Shown: in pieces, positions 22,691-30,301 of the stretch
Numbering within the stretch: position 1 is the stretch's first letter
Layout: every line of letters starts with the position of its first letter
Source: Patescibacteria group bacterium
Lineage (GTDB): Bacteria > Patescibacteriota > SICC01
Reading direction: 5' to 3'
NCBI GenBank assembly: GCA_009694835.1
Contig: SICC01000006.1
Location: 1 to 34,467, forward strand
Length of the DNA: 34,467 bases
Made by a program: the position numbers and the translations under genes
Notes under the pieces: generated by a model
Databases searched by the model: none
The model's input: the letters and a program-made list of their open reading frames with translations, nothing else
Told to the model about the DNA's origin: nothing

Positions 22691-24319
22691 CTATACGGCT
22701 GAAAGCAATTTAATTACCTTGGGTCGGTCGGCCGCCCAGAGGAACGTCGAAAGTCGTGGTCCGGTGTCTTGCCCAATTAATAAGTGATAGACGTCACCAA
22801 AGAAGGCGCGTTGGCGTTTGCGGTTAGCCATATCATCCAACTTTGGGTCCTTCGGTAAGGCGTAGACCAGATCTTCAATCTCCTTGACTGAATGAGCGCG
22901 CTTATTCTTCAGCTCTTTGACGAGCTCTTTGATGAGCTTCTTAGTTCCCGCTTTTACTTTCCTGGCGTAAGCGGTGTTTGGTTTATCGAGCAGGGCGACC
23001 ATCTCGTCTGGATTGTGATTCTCCAGCCAGTTGCGGGCTTTGGGAACTCGTTCTTTGATCGAATCAGCGTCATATTCCGGACCGAGGGAGCTGAGTAACT
23101 TGGTCAGCTTCTTGACGTCCCACTGGACAATTTGCCCCAGGGAGACAATCTGACGGAACGGCGCTGGCCGCAGTCGTTGGTCAGGAACCTTGCCGTCCGG
23201 GAAGCTTTCCCGCAAGGCAAAGTCGCGGGCGCGGTCGAGTTGGTTATTTTGGTAGGCCAGCATCTCGCGGTCGAACTCGTCGTACTGGCGGTAAATCTCA
23301 GTATCAAACGCCAGGCTAAAGTTCTGCTTTGGCGGACGTCGCAAGTATTGCCAGCGGAGCAGCGGAACCTCGTAGACATCGAGTAACTCGCTGGGTGAGA
23401 CTCCCGTCCCAGCTGAACCGGACATCTTGCCCGCTTCTCCTTGCAACCCAACTAATCCGTAGCCAATAAACACGGGCGGTGGGTAGTTGAAAATGTCACG
23501 GGAAATTCGGCTCGACGCGTCGCGGCTACCTCCGGGTGAAGCGTGGTCAGCTCCAGCTGGCTCGAATCCGACCTTTTCGTGCATCCACCGCATCGCCCAA
23601 TCAGTCTTCCAGGATAGTTTTACCAGCCGGTCTTTGCCGATGACGACCTGATCAGTTTGGTTGGTATCCTTACATTCGTAGGTCAGTGTCTTGTCGCCGT
23701 CGTAATTTACTACTCGGGTGTGGTCGGTACCGGTAAATCGTGAATAGACCGAGACGGGATAGAAGTCTTTGCGGTACGAGTCGAGCTCGAGATCATTTGC
23801 AGCTTTGGCCTTGTCTGACATCAGTGAAAAGAGAATTTCAGCAATCTTCTCACGATTCTTTAGGGCCGTGACGAGGTGCTTGTCATACTTCCCTGCAGCG
23901 TATTCCTTGGTTTGGTAGCGATACTCGAGCTCAATGCCGATTTCTTTGACGGAGGCTTCGAATAATTTCTCAAATCGTTCAGCGTAGGAGCCTTTTTTTC
24001 CGCCGTGCGGATCTGGAACGGCTGAGAGTGGTTTACCGAGTTCCTTTTCGAATTTTTGATCAATCCCCTCGGGGACCTTTCGGAAACGGTCGTAATCATC
24101 CCAGGTAAAAAGCGTACGAGTCTTCTTGCCCAAGTGCTGCAGGGCGCGCCCGACAGCAAAAGCCGTCATCACGTCGCGGAAGTTACCAAAATGAATAACC
24201 CCGGACGGGCTAATACCGGCGGCGGTGGTACATACTTTTTGATCAGGAAATTCGCCGAGTACTTCTTCGGCGGCGGCTTCAGCCCAATGGGGTGTCCCGG
24301 ATTTCTTTCTGTTTGCCAT
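22691..24319 (-). CDS. lysS: Class I lysyl-tRNA synthetase
   Basis: This is the class I LysRS typical of archaea and found in a minority of bacteria, unrelated to the common class II LysS. The HIGH-like motif is SPSGVIHFGN near the N-terminus and the KMSKS-like motif is GEAGKMSGSAGTG (about 294-306), followed by VSPSELLDVYEVPLLRW. The C-terminal alpha-helical anticodon-binding part is present. I use ATG 24319 (542 aa). The in-frame ATG 24337 overlaps the predicted -10 box, which leaves only a 10-base leader. It heads a polycistron with serS, hpf and secA. Confidence 0.94.
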   Translation of the reverse strand: MANRKKSGTPHWAEAAAEEVLGEFPDQKVCTTAAGISPSGVIHFGNFRDVMTAFAVGRALQHLGKKTRTLFTWDDYDRFRKVPEGIDQKFEKELGKPLSAVPDPHGGKKGSYAERFEKLFEASVKEIGIELEYRYQTKEYAAGKYDKHLVTALKNREKIAEILFSLMSDKAKAANDLELDSYRKDFYPVSVYSRFTGTDHTRVVNYDGDKTLTYECKDTNQTDQVVIGKDRLVKLSWKTDWAMRWMHEKVGFEPAGADHASPGGSRDASSRISRDIFNYPPPVFIGYGLVGLQGEAGKMSGSAGTGVSPSELLDVYEVPLLRWQYLRRPPKQNFSLAFDTEIYRQYDEFDREMLAYQNNQLDRARDFALRESFPDGKVPDQRLRPAPFRQIVSLGQIVQWDVKKLTKLLSSLGPEYDADSIKERVPKARNWLENHNPDEMVALLDKPNTAYARKVKAGTKKLIKELVKELKNKRAHSVKEIEDLVYALPKDPKLDDMANRKRQRAFFGDVYHLLIGQDTGPRLSTFLWAADRPKVIKLLSAV

Positions 24320-24335
24320 AAAATCAACTAGTACC

Positions 24336-24364
24336 ATTATCGCAAGCCTAGGCAGGCTTGGCTA
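24336..24364 (-). promoter_or_regulatory. Extended -10 promoter of lysS with palindrome in the spacer
   Basis: On the minus strand TAGCCA, 17 bases, then TGCGATAAT (an extended -10). The spacer is almost filled by the perfect inverted repeat CAAGCCT-GCCT-AGGCTTG (24343-24360), which could be an operator. The transcription start would be near 24329, about ten bases before the chosen ATG. Confidence 0.5.
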
Positions 24365-24374
24365 ATGGGCATTC

Positions 24375-24408
24375 AAAAAAAAATCCCTCGGAGCGGAGTC
24401 CTCGGGAT
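24375..24408 (-). terminator. Intrinsic terminator of greA
   Basis: On the minus strand an imperfect hairpin (ATCCC/GGGAT outer stem with an inner GGA/TCC) is followed by nine Ts. A second perfect hairpin, GACGCC-GATTCA-GGCGTC, lies just upstream (24409-24426) and overlaps the greA stop. Confidence 0.8.
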
Positions 24409-24424
24409 GACGCCTGAATCGGCG

Positions 24425-24904
24425 TCACTTTTTGCCGATAGAGACGATGTGGTACTTGGTAGCACCACGTGGCGTTTCGACTTCGACTGATTCTCCGACC
24501 GCGGCTCCGACCAGGGCTTCCCCGAGCGGCGATTCGTGGGAAATCATCCCATCATCCGGATTGGCGTCGGTCGGACCAACCACGGTGAAGGTCGAACTGC
24601 TTCCGCCGGTCTTTACTTTGACGGTGGATCCAAGGGTTACCTTCCCGCCTTCGCCGGCGTTAGCCTTCACAATCTTCGGATTCTCGAGCATGTGGTTCAG
24701 TTCGGTAATCCGCCCCTCAACAAAGGCCTGCTCATTCTTGGCGTCCTCGTACTCCGAATTCTCAGAGAGGTCACCGTAAGAAATGGCTTCTTTAATCCGC
24801 GCCAGAACTGCCGGACGGCGGGTATCCTTGAGGTCTTTCAACTCCGCCTTGAGCTTATCGAGCCCGGCGGCAGTGAGGACGGCTTGGTCGGTTGTTTCAG
24901 GCAT
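24425..24904 (-). CDS. greA: Transcription elongation factor GreA
   Basis: GreA rescues backtracked RNA polymerase by stimulating transcript cleavage. The N-terminal coiled coil carries the catalytic loop YGDLSENSEYEDAKNEQAF. The C-terminal FKBP-like domain includes GKVTLGSTVKVK, ISHESPLGEALVGAAVGE and VETPRGATKYHIVSI. Length (159 aa) is standard. It has its own promoter and a strong terminator, so it appears monocistronic. Confidence 0.96.
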   Translation of the reverse strand: MPETTDQAVLTAAGLDKLKAELKDLKDTRRPAVLARIKEAISYGDLSENSEYEDAKNEQAFVEGRITELNHMLENPKIVKANAGEGGKVTLGSTVKVKTGGSSSTFTVVGPTDANPDDGMISHESPLGEALVGAAVGESVEVETPRGATKYHIVSIGKK

Positions 24905-24958
24905 GATTTCTTTAAATCTAGGGATAAATAATGCCCCGAATGGGCTGGGGTGGCAGTA

Positions 24959-24988
24959 ATCCTAGCACCGCTTCTATATGGGGGTCAA
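24959..24988 (-). promoter_or_regulatory. Promoter of greA
   Basis: On the minus strand TTGACC, 18 bases, TAGGAT. The start would be near 24952, giving a leader of about 48 bases that includes a GC-rich self-complementary stretch (CCCC...GGGG, 24933-24948). Confidence 0.6.
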
Positions 24989-24993
24989 CCGGG

Positions 24994-25821
24994 CTAGCGT
25001 GAAAGGTCGTAAACGTTTTCCAAGAGACTGGCGACGGTCATAGGCCCGACTCCCCCAGGAACTGGAGTGATGGCCGAGGCTTTGGCTTTCACTCCTTCGA
25101 AATCAACATCCCCCGTAACCCCATCTTCCAATTTGTTGATTCCAACGTCGATGATCGCTACCCCTTCTTTCACCATATCGGCGGTTATCAAGTCGACGTT
25201 TCCTGTGGCCACAATCAGGACATCGGCAGATTTTGTGGCGGCGGCCAAGTCGGCGGTGGATCGATCAACGCGAGTGACCTTGGCACCGCGTTGTTCGAGC
25301 AAGATTGAAAGCGGTCCGCCCGTTAACTTTCCTTGTCCCACCACAGTGACGTTTCGATCTTCGATTGAAATGTTGTATTCCTCAAGCAGCGTTAGAATTC
25401 CCCGCGGCGTGGCCGGGATAACACCGGGTTCACCAGCTTCGAGTCGGCGAAGGTTTTCCGGGGTCAAGCCATCAGCATCTTTAGCGGCGTCGACTGTGGC
25501 AAATACTTCCCGCTCGTTGACGCCGTCTGGCAGCGGCAGTTGGACGATATACCCATCAATCTCTTTGTTGGCATTGAAGGCTTCGGCGGCCGCAATCAGA
25601 TCAGTTTGAGTAGCGGTAGGACCGAGATCTTTGGTATCGCAACGCCAACCCAGGTCCTTAGCGGCTACCTGCTTATAGCCCACATAGGTTTCCGTAGCCG
25701 GGTTGTCGGTCGCGACAATAATTCCCAATCCTAAGGGGCGGTCAGATGCTTCTGCTAATCGCTTTAAGTGCTTGGCCGCGATGGCCGTCCCGTCGATAAT
25801 CACTGGTTTTCGCTCTGCCAT
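24994..25821 (-). CDS. folD: Bifunctional methylene-THF dehydrogenase/cyclohydrolase FolD
   Basis: FolD interconverts 5,10-methylene-, methenyl- and 10-formyl-tetrahydrofolate using NADP. Visible motifs: TETYVGYKQVAAKDLGW (catalytic Y and K), IDGYIVQLPLP, DADGLTPENL, ATPRGILTLLEEY and PVPGGVGPMTVASLLEN. The NADP loop reads VVGQGKLTGGP where most enzymes have G-R-S-x-x-V-G-x-P, so cofactor preference may differ. Length (275 aa) is slightly short. A GGAG ribosome site precedes the ATG. It follows PBP2 by 54 bases on the same strand. Confidence 0.95.
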   Translation of the reverse strand: MAERKPVIIDGTAIAAKHLKRLAEASDRPLGLGIIVATDNPATETYVGYKQVAAKDLGWRCDTKDLGPTATQTDLIAAAEAFNANKEIDGYIVQLPLPDGVNEREVFATVDAAKDADGLTPENLRRLEAGEPGVIPATPRGILTLLEEYNISIEDRNVTVVGQGKLTGGPLSILLEQRGAKVTRVDRSTADLAAATKSADVLIVATGNVDLITADMVKEGVAIIDVGINKLEDGVTGDVDFEGVKAKASAITPVPGGVGPMTVASLLENVYDLSR

Positions 25822-25832
25822 GGGATTTCTCC

Positions 25833-25856
25833 GTTGCTATCTTACAACGTAGCAAC
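25833..25856 (-). other. Hairpin in the PBP2-folD gap
   Basis: GTTGCTA and TAGCAAC form a perfect 7 bp stem around a ten-base loop, ending two bases before the folD ribosome site (CGGAG). It has no T-run and could modulate translation. Confidence 0.4.
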
Positions 25857-25875
25857 TGGACTATCATAGCCTAGA

Positions 25876-27825
25876 TTACGTCTTCGGTTTCGGTGATTCT
25901 TTCGGCTGGACTTTGAAGTAGGTATCAAGGATTCGTTTGACGGCCGGCAAGGCTACGTCAGAACCTTCACCACCACCTTCAATCATTACCGTCACCACAA
26001 TCTGCGGGTCGTCACAGGGTGCATAGGCCGTAAACCAGGCGTGTGAGTTGGTTTCCTGGGCAAACTCGGCCGTTCCCGTCTTGCCACAGACGTGGACTGG
26101 GAAATCCCTGAGCTCGACGGCGGTTCCGCTGGTAACGGCTTTTCGCATCCCCTCTTGGACTTGCTTGATCACATCGCTGTCGACCTTCAGATTGACGATC
26201 GGTTCGGCCGGAATGTCCTTTTTGTTGGCTGGGTTGTCGGCGTTCTCCACCGAACGGACCAGGTGTGGCTTGTAGGCGATTCCGTTGTTAGCGATGGCAG
26301 CTGTGTAGGTCGCGACTTGGAGCGGCGTGGCCAAGTCGTAGCCCTGCCCAATTCCCATCTGGTAGGTATTACCGATGTACCACGGTTCGTCGAAGGTCTT
26401 TTCCTTGTAGCTCGGGGTCGGGACCAACCCTTTATGTTCATCAGGTAAATCGATACCGGTCTGCTTGCCGAGTCCAAACTGTCGCATATAGTCGGCCAAC
26501 TTATCTTCGCCGACGCCGCGTTGGTTGCCGTATCCGCCGGAAACTTTATACATAAACACGTCTGAACTAACTGCCAAGGCACCCGCAGCATTCACACTCC
26601 CATGTCCTTTGGGATCCCAGTCAACGAATTTTGACCCGCCGACATCGATTGATCCGGGTGAAGAAACGTAGGTGTCGGCGTTTACCACTCCTTCGGCCAA
26701 GGCGGCCGTACTGGTAATCAACTTGAAGGTTGATCCTGGCGGATACTCACCGGAGACTGGTCGATTGAAGAGTGGTTTTTTTTCATCAGTTGCCAATTTC
26801 TGATATTCATCGTTCGGAATGCCATTAACGAAGCGGTTATTGTCGAAGCTTGGTTCGGATATCATCGCCAGTACTTCCCCGTTCTTCGGATTCAGAGCTA
26901 CGGCCGAACCGCCAGTGGCCTTGTGCTTCGAGGAGCTGATGCCGTTCTGGACCGCCAAGCTCATCGACTTCTGGAGGTCAGGGTCAATCGCGAGCTGAAG
27001 ATTATGGCCACTGATTGGATCTTCTGATTGCAGCTCTTTGATCGACTCTCCTTGGGCATTGACCTCGACTCGCCGCTTACCTGGCGTGCCACGTAAGTCG
27101 CCCTCATAGACTGACTCGAGTCCGGTCTTGCCGACGTAATCAGAAGCTTGGAAGTCGGTATGCCGTTTCAGGTCATCTTCCGAGACGCGTCCGGTGTAGC
27201 CAAGCACATGTGAATACAGGTCGGGAGCGGCGTACTGGCGCTGCGGATTGTCCTGAACTTGAACGCCAGCCAAGTTTGAGGCTTTGATTCGGAGCAACAC
27301 CGAGGCGTCTCGGTCAAGTTTGTCAGCCACCAAGACTTGTTGGCCGTAGCGTAGCCCTTTAGACTCAGCCGCCCGACGGATGTCATCAGCTGGCTTCTTA
27401 GTTGAATCGGAAATCTTCTGATAGATCTCCGTGCGCTCTTCAGTCTTTCGTGGCAACTCGGCGGGCACAATTGTCACTTCAAAGTTTGGGATATTCTGGG
27501 CCACCAATCCCTGCTTGGAGTCGTAGATAACGCCGCGCGGTGCCCGGACGTCAGTTTCGCGAATACGGTTACCTTCCGCCAAGGCTTTATTTTGGTCGAA
27601 GTTAGCAATCTGCAGAATAATCAACCGTCCGGCCAATAGCAGCAGCACTCCAATTAGCGCGATTGAGAAAAAGCGTAACCGGCTCTGACTGCCTTTACGT
27701 TCCTTGGCTACCTGCTCCGGATGTTCGTCGGTCCGTAGTGCCCCGGCCCAGGACTCAGCATCATGACCAGAATCATCAATATCCAGGTCAAGTGGTTCGC
27801 CAGCTTGGAAGGGATCTTTGCTCAT
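25876..27825 (-). CDS. mrdA: Penicillin-binding protein 2 (elongasome transpeptidase)
   Basis: This class B PBP is the lateral-wall transpeptidase working with MreBCD and a SEDS polymerase. It has an acidic cytoplasmic N-terminus, a membrane anchor (FFSIALIGVLLLLAGRLIIL, about 52-72), a dimerisation domain starting RAPRGVIYDSKQ, and a catalytic domain with S365-T-F-K368, S420-S-D422 and K582-T-G. The 649-residue length and the position after mreD support PBP2/MrdA rather than FtsI. No rodA lies beside it. A Pro/Lys-rich tail ends the protein. Confidence 0.95.
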   Translation of the reverse strand: MSKDPFQAGEPLDLDIDDSGHDAESWAGALRTDEHPEQVAKERKGSQSRLRFFSIALIGVLLLLAGRLIILQIANFDQNKALAEGNRIRETDVRAPRGVIYDSKQGLVAQNIPNFEVTIVPAELPRKTEERTEIYQKISDSTKKPADDIRRAAESKGLRYGQQVLVADKLDRDASVLLRIKASNLAGVQVQDNPQRQYAAPDLYSHVLGYTGRVSEDDLKRHTDFQASDYVGKTGLESVYEGDLRGTPGKRRVEVNAQGESIKELQSEDPISGHNLQLAIDPDLQKSMSLAVQNGISSSKHKATGGSAVALNPKNGEVLAMISEPSFDNNRFVNGIPNDEYQKLATDEKKPLFNRPVSGEYPPGSTFKLITSTAALAEGVVNADTYVSSPGSIDVGGSKFVDWDPKGHGSVNAAGALAVSSDVFMYKVSGGYGNQRGVGEDKLADYMRQFGLGKQTGIDLPDEHKGLVPTPSYKEKTFDEPWYIGNTYQMGIGQGYDLATPLQVATYTAAIANNGIAYKPHLVRSVENADNPANKKDIPAEPIVNLKVDSDVIKQVQEGMRKAVTSGTAVELRDFPVHVCGKTGTAEFAQETNSHAWFTAYAPCDDPQIVVTVMIEGGGEGSDVALPAVKRILDTYFKVQPKESPKPKT

Positions 27826-27834
27826 AGAGTAGGG

Positions 27835-28365
27835 CTAGGTAAAGCGCCGCCGTAAGGCGCCGAGCAGGCTCACAAACATCGCAAACACGATGACGGTACC
27901 GACTACGTTCAGTGTAGCGACCTGCAGGAGCTCCGCCAAAAACGGGAAATTACTCCTCGTTAGAACCATAACCACTAAAATAACCAGCTCATAGATGATG
28001 GCGGCCAGCAGGGCGGCACTCAATCGGGTCGGCCAGCCTAGGTCGTCAACCGGCGGACGGACCACCAGCCAGATCGAGGCGTACCCGAGGCCACTCGCAA
28101 TCATCAGCAGTCCGAGGTGATGTTGAGCGTAGAGATCGAGAAGGGCACCGGAGGCCAAGGCCAACCACAGTCCAGTGCGCAAGTGACTGGCACTGCCAAC
28201 GTGGGCGCGCGCGGGACCGGTCACGGAGCTGCCGGGAGCCAATCCCCAGGCTAAGGCGGCCGCCAATCCGAAGGCTGGCATGATGGCGGTGGTTATTTGC
28301 GGCCAGAGTGAGACTTGGATGGAAAGGATGACCAGCCACGCCAGGATGGCTAGTACGCGGATCAC
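27835..28365 (-). CDS. mreD: Rod shape-determining protein MreD
   Basis: The 176-residue polytopic membrane protein has about five or six helices, including ALASGALLDLYAQHHLGLLM, which matches the G-x-x-x-D motif common in MreD. It starts with GTG in a GTGA overlap with the mreC stop and ends nine bases before PBP2. MreD sequences diverge widely, so the assignment leans on topology and on the mreB-mreC-mreD-mrdA order. Confidence 0.88.
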   Translation of the reverse strand: MIRVLAILAWLVILSIQVSLWPQITTAIMPAFGLAAALAWGLAPGSSVTGPARAHVGSASHLRTGLWLALASGALLDLYAQHHLGLLMIASGLGYASIWLVVRPPVDDLGWPTRLSAALLAAIIYELVILVVMVLTRSNFPFLAELLQVATLNVVGTVIVFAMFVSLLGALRRRFT

Positions 28366-29132
28366 GATTTTTGCCCGGTAATAATGAAGACAGACTCAAG
28401 CTTGCGGAAGTCAGCCGCTGGCCGGACTTCGGCTGACTGGAACACATCCGGATCGCGCTTGGTTACCTTACCGACATTTCCAACTACTAAACCTTTTGGG
28501 TATTCACCGCCAAAACCAGAGGTAATCAGGGTGTCATTTTCTTTCAACTGGTCAGTCTGCGGAACCATCTCAAGTTCTAAGCCGAATCCTCGAGCGCCGT
28601 GAACCAACCCGGAGGCCCGGGTTTCCTGATCAAGCACTGGGACGGCACTGGAGAAGTCGGTGATTAATTGAACCTTGGCCGTTGACGGTGTGGTGTCGAC
28701 GATGCGTCCGACTAAGAGTCCGCCGGTAACGGCCACCATGTCTTTCTTAATCCCCGACGACGACCCTCGGTCAATCGTCAGAATCTGTTGGTAATTGGTC
28801 GGATCCTGGCTGATGATGCTGGCTTGGGTGAGCTTGTAGTTCCCGGTTTGAGCGAACCCGAGCTGGTTACGGAGGGCGTCGTTCTCCAACTTGGCTTCCT
28901 TCAGTCCAGCCAACTGCCCTTCCAAATCCCCCACCTTTTGCTGTAAGTCAGCGTTTTCCTTTTCAAGGCTCGACTTACCGCGAATTTGGAGCGTCTTGGT
29001 AATCGGCTCGAGTGTCAGTCCCACAATACTTTCAATCGGTTTGAGAATACCGATGGCGTTAAGAAGCACTAAGAGCACCACCAGCCCGACGGCAATAGCG
29101 ATGTTGGCAGCGACCGGTAGTTGGCGATTCAC
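28362..29132 (-). CDS. mreC: Rod shape-determining protein MreC
   Basis: MreC is a bitopic scaffold that activates PBP2. After an N-terminal membrane helix (AANIAIAVGLVVLLVLLNAIG) comes a coiled coil (LEKENADLQQKVGDLEGQLA), then the beta-rich MreC core (ASIISQDPTNYQQILTIDRG, GGLLVGRIVDTTPSTAKVQL, LITSGFGGEYPKGLVVG). Length is 256 aa. Translation starts at GTG 15 bases after mreB, with no strong ribosome site. Confidence 0.95.
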   Translation of the reverse strand: MNRQLPVAANIAIAVGLVVLLVLLNAIGILKPIESIVGLTLEPITKTLQIRGKSSLEKENADLQQKVGDLEGQLAGLKEAKLENDALRNQLGFAQTGNYKLTQASIISQDPTNYQQILTIDRGSSSGIKKDMVAVTGGLLVGRIVDTTPSTAKVQLITDFSSAVPVLDQETRASGLVHGARGFGLELEMVPQTDQLKENDTLITSGFGGEYPKGLVVGNVGKVTKRDPDVFQSAEVRPAADFRKLESVFIITGQKS

Positions 29133-29147
29133 GGTCGGATACTGTGG

Positions 29148-30206
29148 TTACGCGGTTGGTGGTTTTTCGTATTCTTGGGCCATGCGGACGTCTTTCAACA
29201 GACTCATATCTTCGAGGACGAGCCCGGTACCGCGGACCACTGTTGTCAGCGGCTCGTCAGCGATGTAGACCGGAATCTTCGTCTGTTCAGCAATCAACTT
29301 GTCGATGCCGCGAAGCAACGCACCACCGCCAGCCAGAACCACGCCGCGGTCTAGAATGTCGGCCACCAGCTCTGGCGGAGTCTCTTCGATGCTCGACTTG
29401 ATGGCGTCGACAATGCCTGTAACGGATTTACTAATCGCTTGGCGAATCTGCTCATCGTTAACGCGGACGGCTTTTGGCAGCCCAGACACTAAGTCGCGGC
29501 CGCGCATCTCGGCTTCACGCGGTTTATCGAGTGGCCAGGCTGACCCGATCGAAATCTTAATTTCTTCCGCGGTTCGTTCACCAAGCTGCAAGTTGAATTC
29601 ATCGCGGGCAAACTGCTGAATATCGCGATTAAGTTCATCTCCGGCGGTTCGGACGGAACGGGACATCACTACCCCGCCAAGGCTCAGCACAGCCATTTCG
29701 CTCGTACCACCACCAATGTCGACAATCAGACAGCCGGTGGCTTCCTGAACGGGCATGCGGGCTCCGATGGCAGCGGCCATTGGCTCTTCGATGAGGTAGA
29801 CACTGCGAGCACCAGCACTGCCGGCGGCGTCTTCAACGGCGCGTCGTTCTACTTCAGTCACACCGGACGGAATACCGACCACCACACGCGGGCGCGGGAA
29901 GATGGTGAACCCTTCCTTGTGGACCTTGTCGATGAAGTATTTGAGCATTTGCTCAGTCACTTCAAAGTCGGAGACGACGCCATCGACCAGCGGTCGGGTG
30001 GCCACAATGTGAGCGGGGGTGCGGCCGACCATCTTCTTGGCCTCGTTACCAATCGCCAGGATTTGGTTAGTCTGCTTGTTAACGGCCACCACGGACGGCT
30101 CGTTAATGACGATGCCGCGGCCACGGACGTAGACCAACGTGTTAGCGGTACCGAGGTCGATACCGATGTCGCGGGAGAAGTAGCCGAGGAATTCGTCGAA
30201 AATCAT
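29148..30206 (-). CDS. mreB: Actin-like rod shape protein MreB
   Basis: MreB forms membrane-bound filaments that orient lateral wall synthesis. Nucleotide-binding motifs: RDIGIDLGTANTLVY (phosphate 1), LIVDIGGGTSEMAVLSLGG (phosphate 2) and GVVLAGGGALLRGIDKLI (adenosine). The N-terminus (MIFDEFLGYFSRD) is amphipathic and may bind membrane. Length (352 aa) is standard. Its presence with MreCD and PBP2 predicts an elongated cell or at least an elongation mode. A hairpin with a T-run lies just before the ATG, and there is no clear ribosome site. Confidence 0.97.
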   Translation of the reverse strand: MIFDEFLGYFSRDIGIDLGTANTLVYVRGRGIVINEPSVVAVNKQTNQILAIGNEAKKMVGRTPAHIVATRPLVDGVVSDFEVTEQMLKYFIDKVHKEGFTIFPRPRVVVGIPSGVTEVERRAVEDAAGSAGARSVYLIEEPMAAAIGARMPVQEATGCLIVDIGGGTSEMAVLSLGGVVMSRSVRTAGDELNRDIQQFARDEFNLQLGERTAEEIKISIGSAWPLDKPREAEMRGRDLVSGLPKAVRVNDEQIRQAISKSVTGIVDAIKSSIEETPPELVADILDRGVVLAGGGALLRGIDKLIAEQTKIPVYIADEPLTTVVRGTGLVLEDMSLLKDVRMAQEYEKPPTA

Positions 30207-30215
30207 TGGTGGGTA

Positions 30216-30244
30216 ATAAAAACCGGGCGATTGTTTCGCTCGGT
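30216..30244 (-). terminator. Hairpin with T-run before mreB (proS terminator or leader attenuator)
   Basis: On the minus strand ACCGAGCG and CGCCCGGT form a stem with one A-C mismatch, followed by TTTTTATT. It ends about ten bases before the mreB ATG. It may terminate proS transcripts or attenuate an mreB leader. It resembles the hairpin at 17030-17057. Confidence 0.5.
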
Positions 30245-30269
30245 GTATTTTTTCCTTATTGACCGGTTA

Positions 30270-30298
30270 ATCGTACCGTTCAGCCGTCTAAGCAGCAA
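30270..30298 (-). promoter_or_regulatory. Possible promoter of mreBCD-mrdA
   Basis: On the minus strand TTGCTG, 17 bases, TACGAT. Only three and four positions match consensus, but the spacing is ideal and it lies in the proS-mreB gap. The start would be near 30263, upstream of the hairpin. Confidence 0.35.
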
Positions 30299-30301
30299 GT
30301 C

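Noticed and set aside
25067-25609. Plus-strand 180 aa Ser-rich ORF
   Set aside because: Antisense to folD with no independent signals.
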